Origin: Patellaria atrata CBS 101060
Lineage: Eukaryota; Ascomycota; Dothideomycetes; Patellariales; Patellariaceae
Assembly: GCA_010093705.1 (NCBI GenBank)
Contig: MU006100.1
Coordinates: 1-64,000 of the forward strand
Direction: 5' to 3'
DNA: 64,000 nucleotides
In this document: one piece after another, positions 62,536 to 64,000 of the stretch
How positions within the stretch are numbered: position 1 is the first letter of the stretch
Layout: the number at the start of each line of letters is the position of its first letter
Notes under the pieces: model-generated
Told to the model about the DNA's origin: nothing
The model's input: only the letters and a program-made list of their open reading frames with translations
Databases searched by the model: none
Translations under genes and position numbers: made by a program

Positions 62536-64000
62536 TTAGGTATACGACCTCATCGCGTCCAAATACCCAGTTCCGCCCTTCAAATCCCTATCAAAACTCT
62601 CTGCAACCTCGAGCACCCTTTTGATATGCTCGAGACTCAACTTCATCTTTTCATTTACAGCGAGAGCCTGAGCCGTCCTGACCACGTTCTTGATCTATTC
62701 AAATATTAGCATAACTCACCATATCCCAAGACGCAAAAGGGTTACTCACCTGTCGTCCGTTAAGGTTCTTCCTAGCCAACTCGTCGTAATCCCGTTCCTG
62801 GAAAGGCATGATCTCAATGCCTTCCATAACGCGCACCTTCTCCAAGAACATCTTCCAGATCTCCTTCTTGGCTCTGGCAGACAGCTCTTCGTACCTCAGC
62901 GCGACATGAATACGGGACTGGAAAGCATCGTCGAATGTCTCAACGCGGTTGGTGGTCAAGAACAAGATACCCTGGAAATATTCGAGGAGGCGGAGGAAGA
63001 TGGAGACGAGGGCATTGCGGTGAATGTCGTGAACTTCGCGCTTTTCGAGGAAGACGTCTGCTTCATCAAGTAGAAGAACTGAAAACAAAACATTAGTATT
63101 ATAAAGTTTTGTTCAAGGGAAAGGATGTTCTTACCAGCACCCCAACTGTGCGCAATATCCATGATCTTTTGCAACTCATGCTCTAACATCCTACTATCCG
63201 TACCCAACTCACCCGCACTGACGGCATAAAGCGGACATTTCAAGAATTCCGCAATACCCTCCGCCGTCAGTGTCTTACCTACACCGGGAGGACCATGTAG
63301 CACGAAGACGAGACCGCGGCCCTTGCCTTGCACGACATCGTCGATAGTCTCGGCGGCGTGGAACTTGTGGGTTGAGACGAGTGCCGAGACAATGCTCTTC
63401 TGATTCGCGGGGAGGACTAGCGACTCGAACGCGCCTTCGTTCCATTCGATATCTCGCACTCCGGACAAGGAAAACTCGAGCCAGAGTTTCTCTGAGAACG
63501 CAAATCCAAGGACTACCGGGGAAGCAATGAGTAGCTCTTCGGGGGTGAATTCTTGCTTCTTAGCATCATCACCCTCAAGTGTATCCAGCTTCTCAGTATG
63601 AATTTCTAAGCCATCGTCATCAACGGGAACACGGACGACATGCGGTTTGTCATCAGAATCGAAGATAACCTTAAGCTTTGTCTTCTCCTTATCCTCGCCC
63701 TCTTCAAGGTTCTGCGGGCCCTCTGCACCCTCAGGCTGCTCGTCGCTCTCGCTGTCGGCACAGCAGTCATCACACTCATCATCGGTGTCATTAACCAGAT
63801 CATCCGGGTCCTTTGGTTTGATCAACGAGATCGAATAATTTGGATTGATGCGTCTGAAGATAGCAGGATCGATCATGATACGGCCGTTGATATTGACTTT
63901 CGCAACAGCCTTCTTCTTCTTCTGGAAAGCAAGACCCTTGTGGAAGCGATAGTTCATACCTGTCATGTTCACAAAGCGAGTACCACGTTCGATGAGCTGC
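62536..64000 (-). CDS. AAA-type ATPase with N-terminal DUF7025-like region, 5' part outside window
   Basis: The C-terminal part of a large fungal AAA protein. Exons on the minus strand: beyond 64,000 down to 63,135; 63,078-62,750; 62,694-62,536. The upstream part reads LIERGTRFVNMTG, then QKKKKA and GRIMIDPAIFRRINPNY, as in the domain preceding the ATPase in this family, followed by an acidic Asp/Glu insert. The ATPase core has Walker A GPPGVGKT, Walker B VLLLDEADVF (restored by splicing), sensor TTNR and the LNGRQIKNVVRTAQALA helix (restored by the second splice). Family members are common in ascomycetes, resemble BCS1/katanin-type folds loosely, and have no settled function. The start codon lies beyond the window; the ATG at 63,972 is internal. 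Confidence 0.88.

Overview
The window looks like nuclear DNA of a filamentous ascomycete (Pezizomycotina). The reasons are short introns (47 to about 125 nt, one of 260 nt) with GT-AG ends and CTRAY-type branch points, a fungal-type elongation factor 3, a JEN-type carboxylate transporter, and a 23-kb AT-rich block with the footprint of RIP (repeat-induced point mutation): CpA and TpG almost absent, TpA in large excess. The genus cannot be told from sequence alone.

Positions 1-23,385 are a gene-free, AT-rich isochore made of transposon fossils. Four Ty3/Gypsy-type bodies can be separated by comparing them with each other. A (about 299-5,590, minus strand) carries a recognisable reverse-transcriptase core. 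B (about 5,600-10,285, plus strand) keeps traces of reverse transcriptase, integrase and a chromodomain. C (10,286-14,083 continuing at 19,715-20,575, minus strand) is split by D (14,084-19,714, minus strand). D still has two 605-bp LTRs and a 5-bp target duplication. A 1.7-kb DNA transposon relic with inverted ends (21,041-22,770; possibly pogo/Fot1-like) follows, and a fragment of the same family sits inside C. A 9-bp minisatellite in C surrounds a 100-N assembly gap. A small, hardly mutated piece of the D family (23,640-23,951) lies just outside the isochore. A second 100-N gap (24,289-24,388) is flanked by identical 95-bp sequences and is probably an assembly artefact.

From 24.9 to 41.2 kb lies an accessory-looking set: an NmrA-like NAD(P)-binding protein, a JEN/SHS-family carboxylate transporter, a class-V PLP aminotransferase-like enzyme, a glutathione S-transferase, a divergent protein kinase, a CorA-like metal transporter and a Ser/Thr-rich single-pass membrane protein. 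Transporter, PLP enzyme and GST are co-oriented and could serve one small-molecule pathway, but no backbone synthase is visible.

From 43.6 to 64 kb the content is mostly core. It holds elongation factor 3, eIF5B, a metallo-beta-lactamase-fold protein, several small low-complexity or coiled-coil genes (one broken), a La-motif RNA-binding protein head to head with mitochondrial ribosomal protein uS4m, and the 3' part of a large AAA ATPase cut by the window edge. Four of these genes act in translation or RNA handling. All splice models were built by hand from the sequence and checked for reading phase; none has transcript support.
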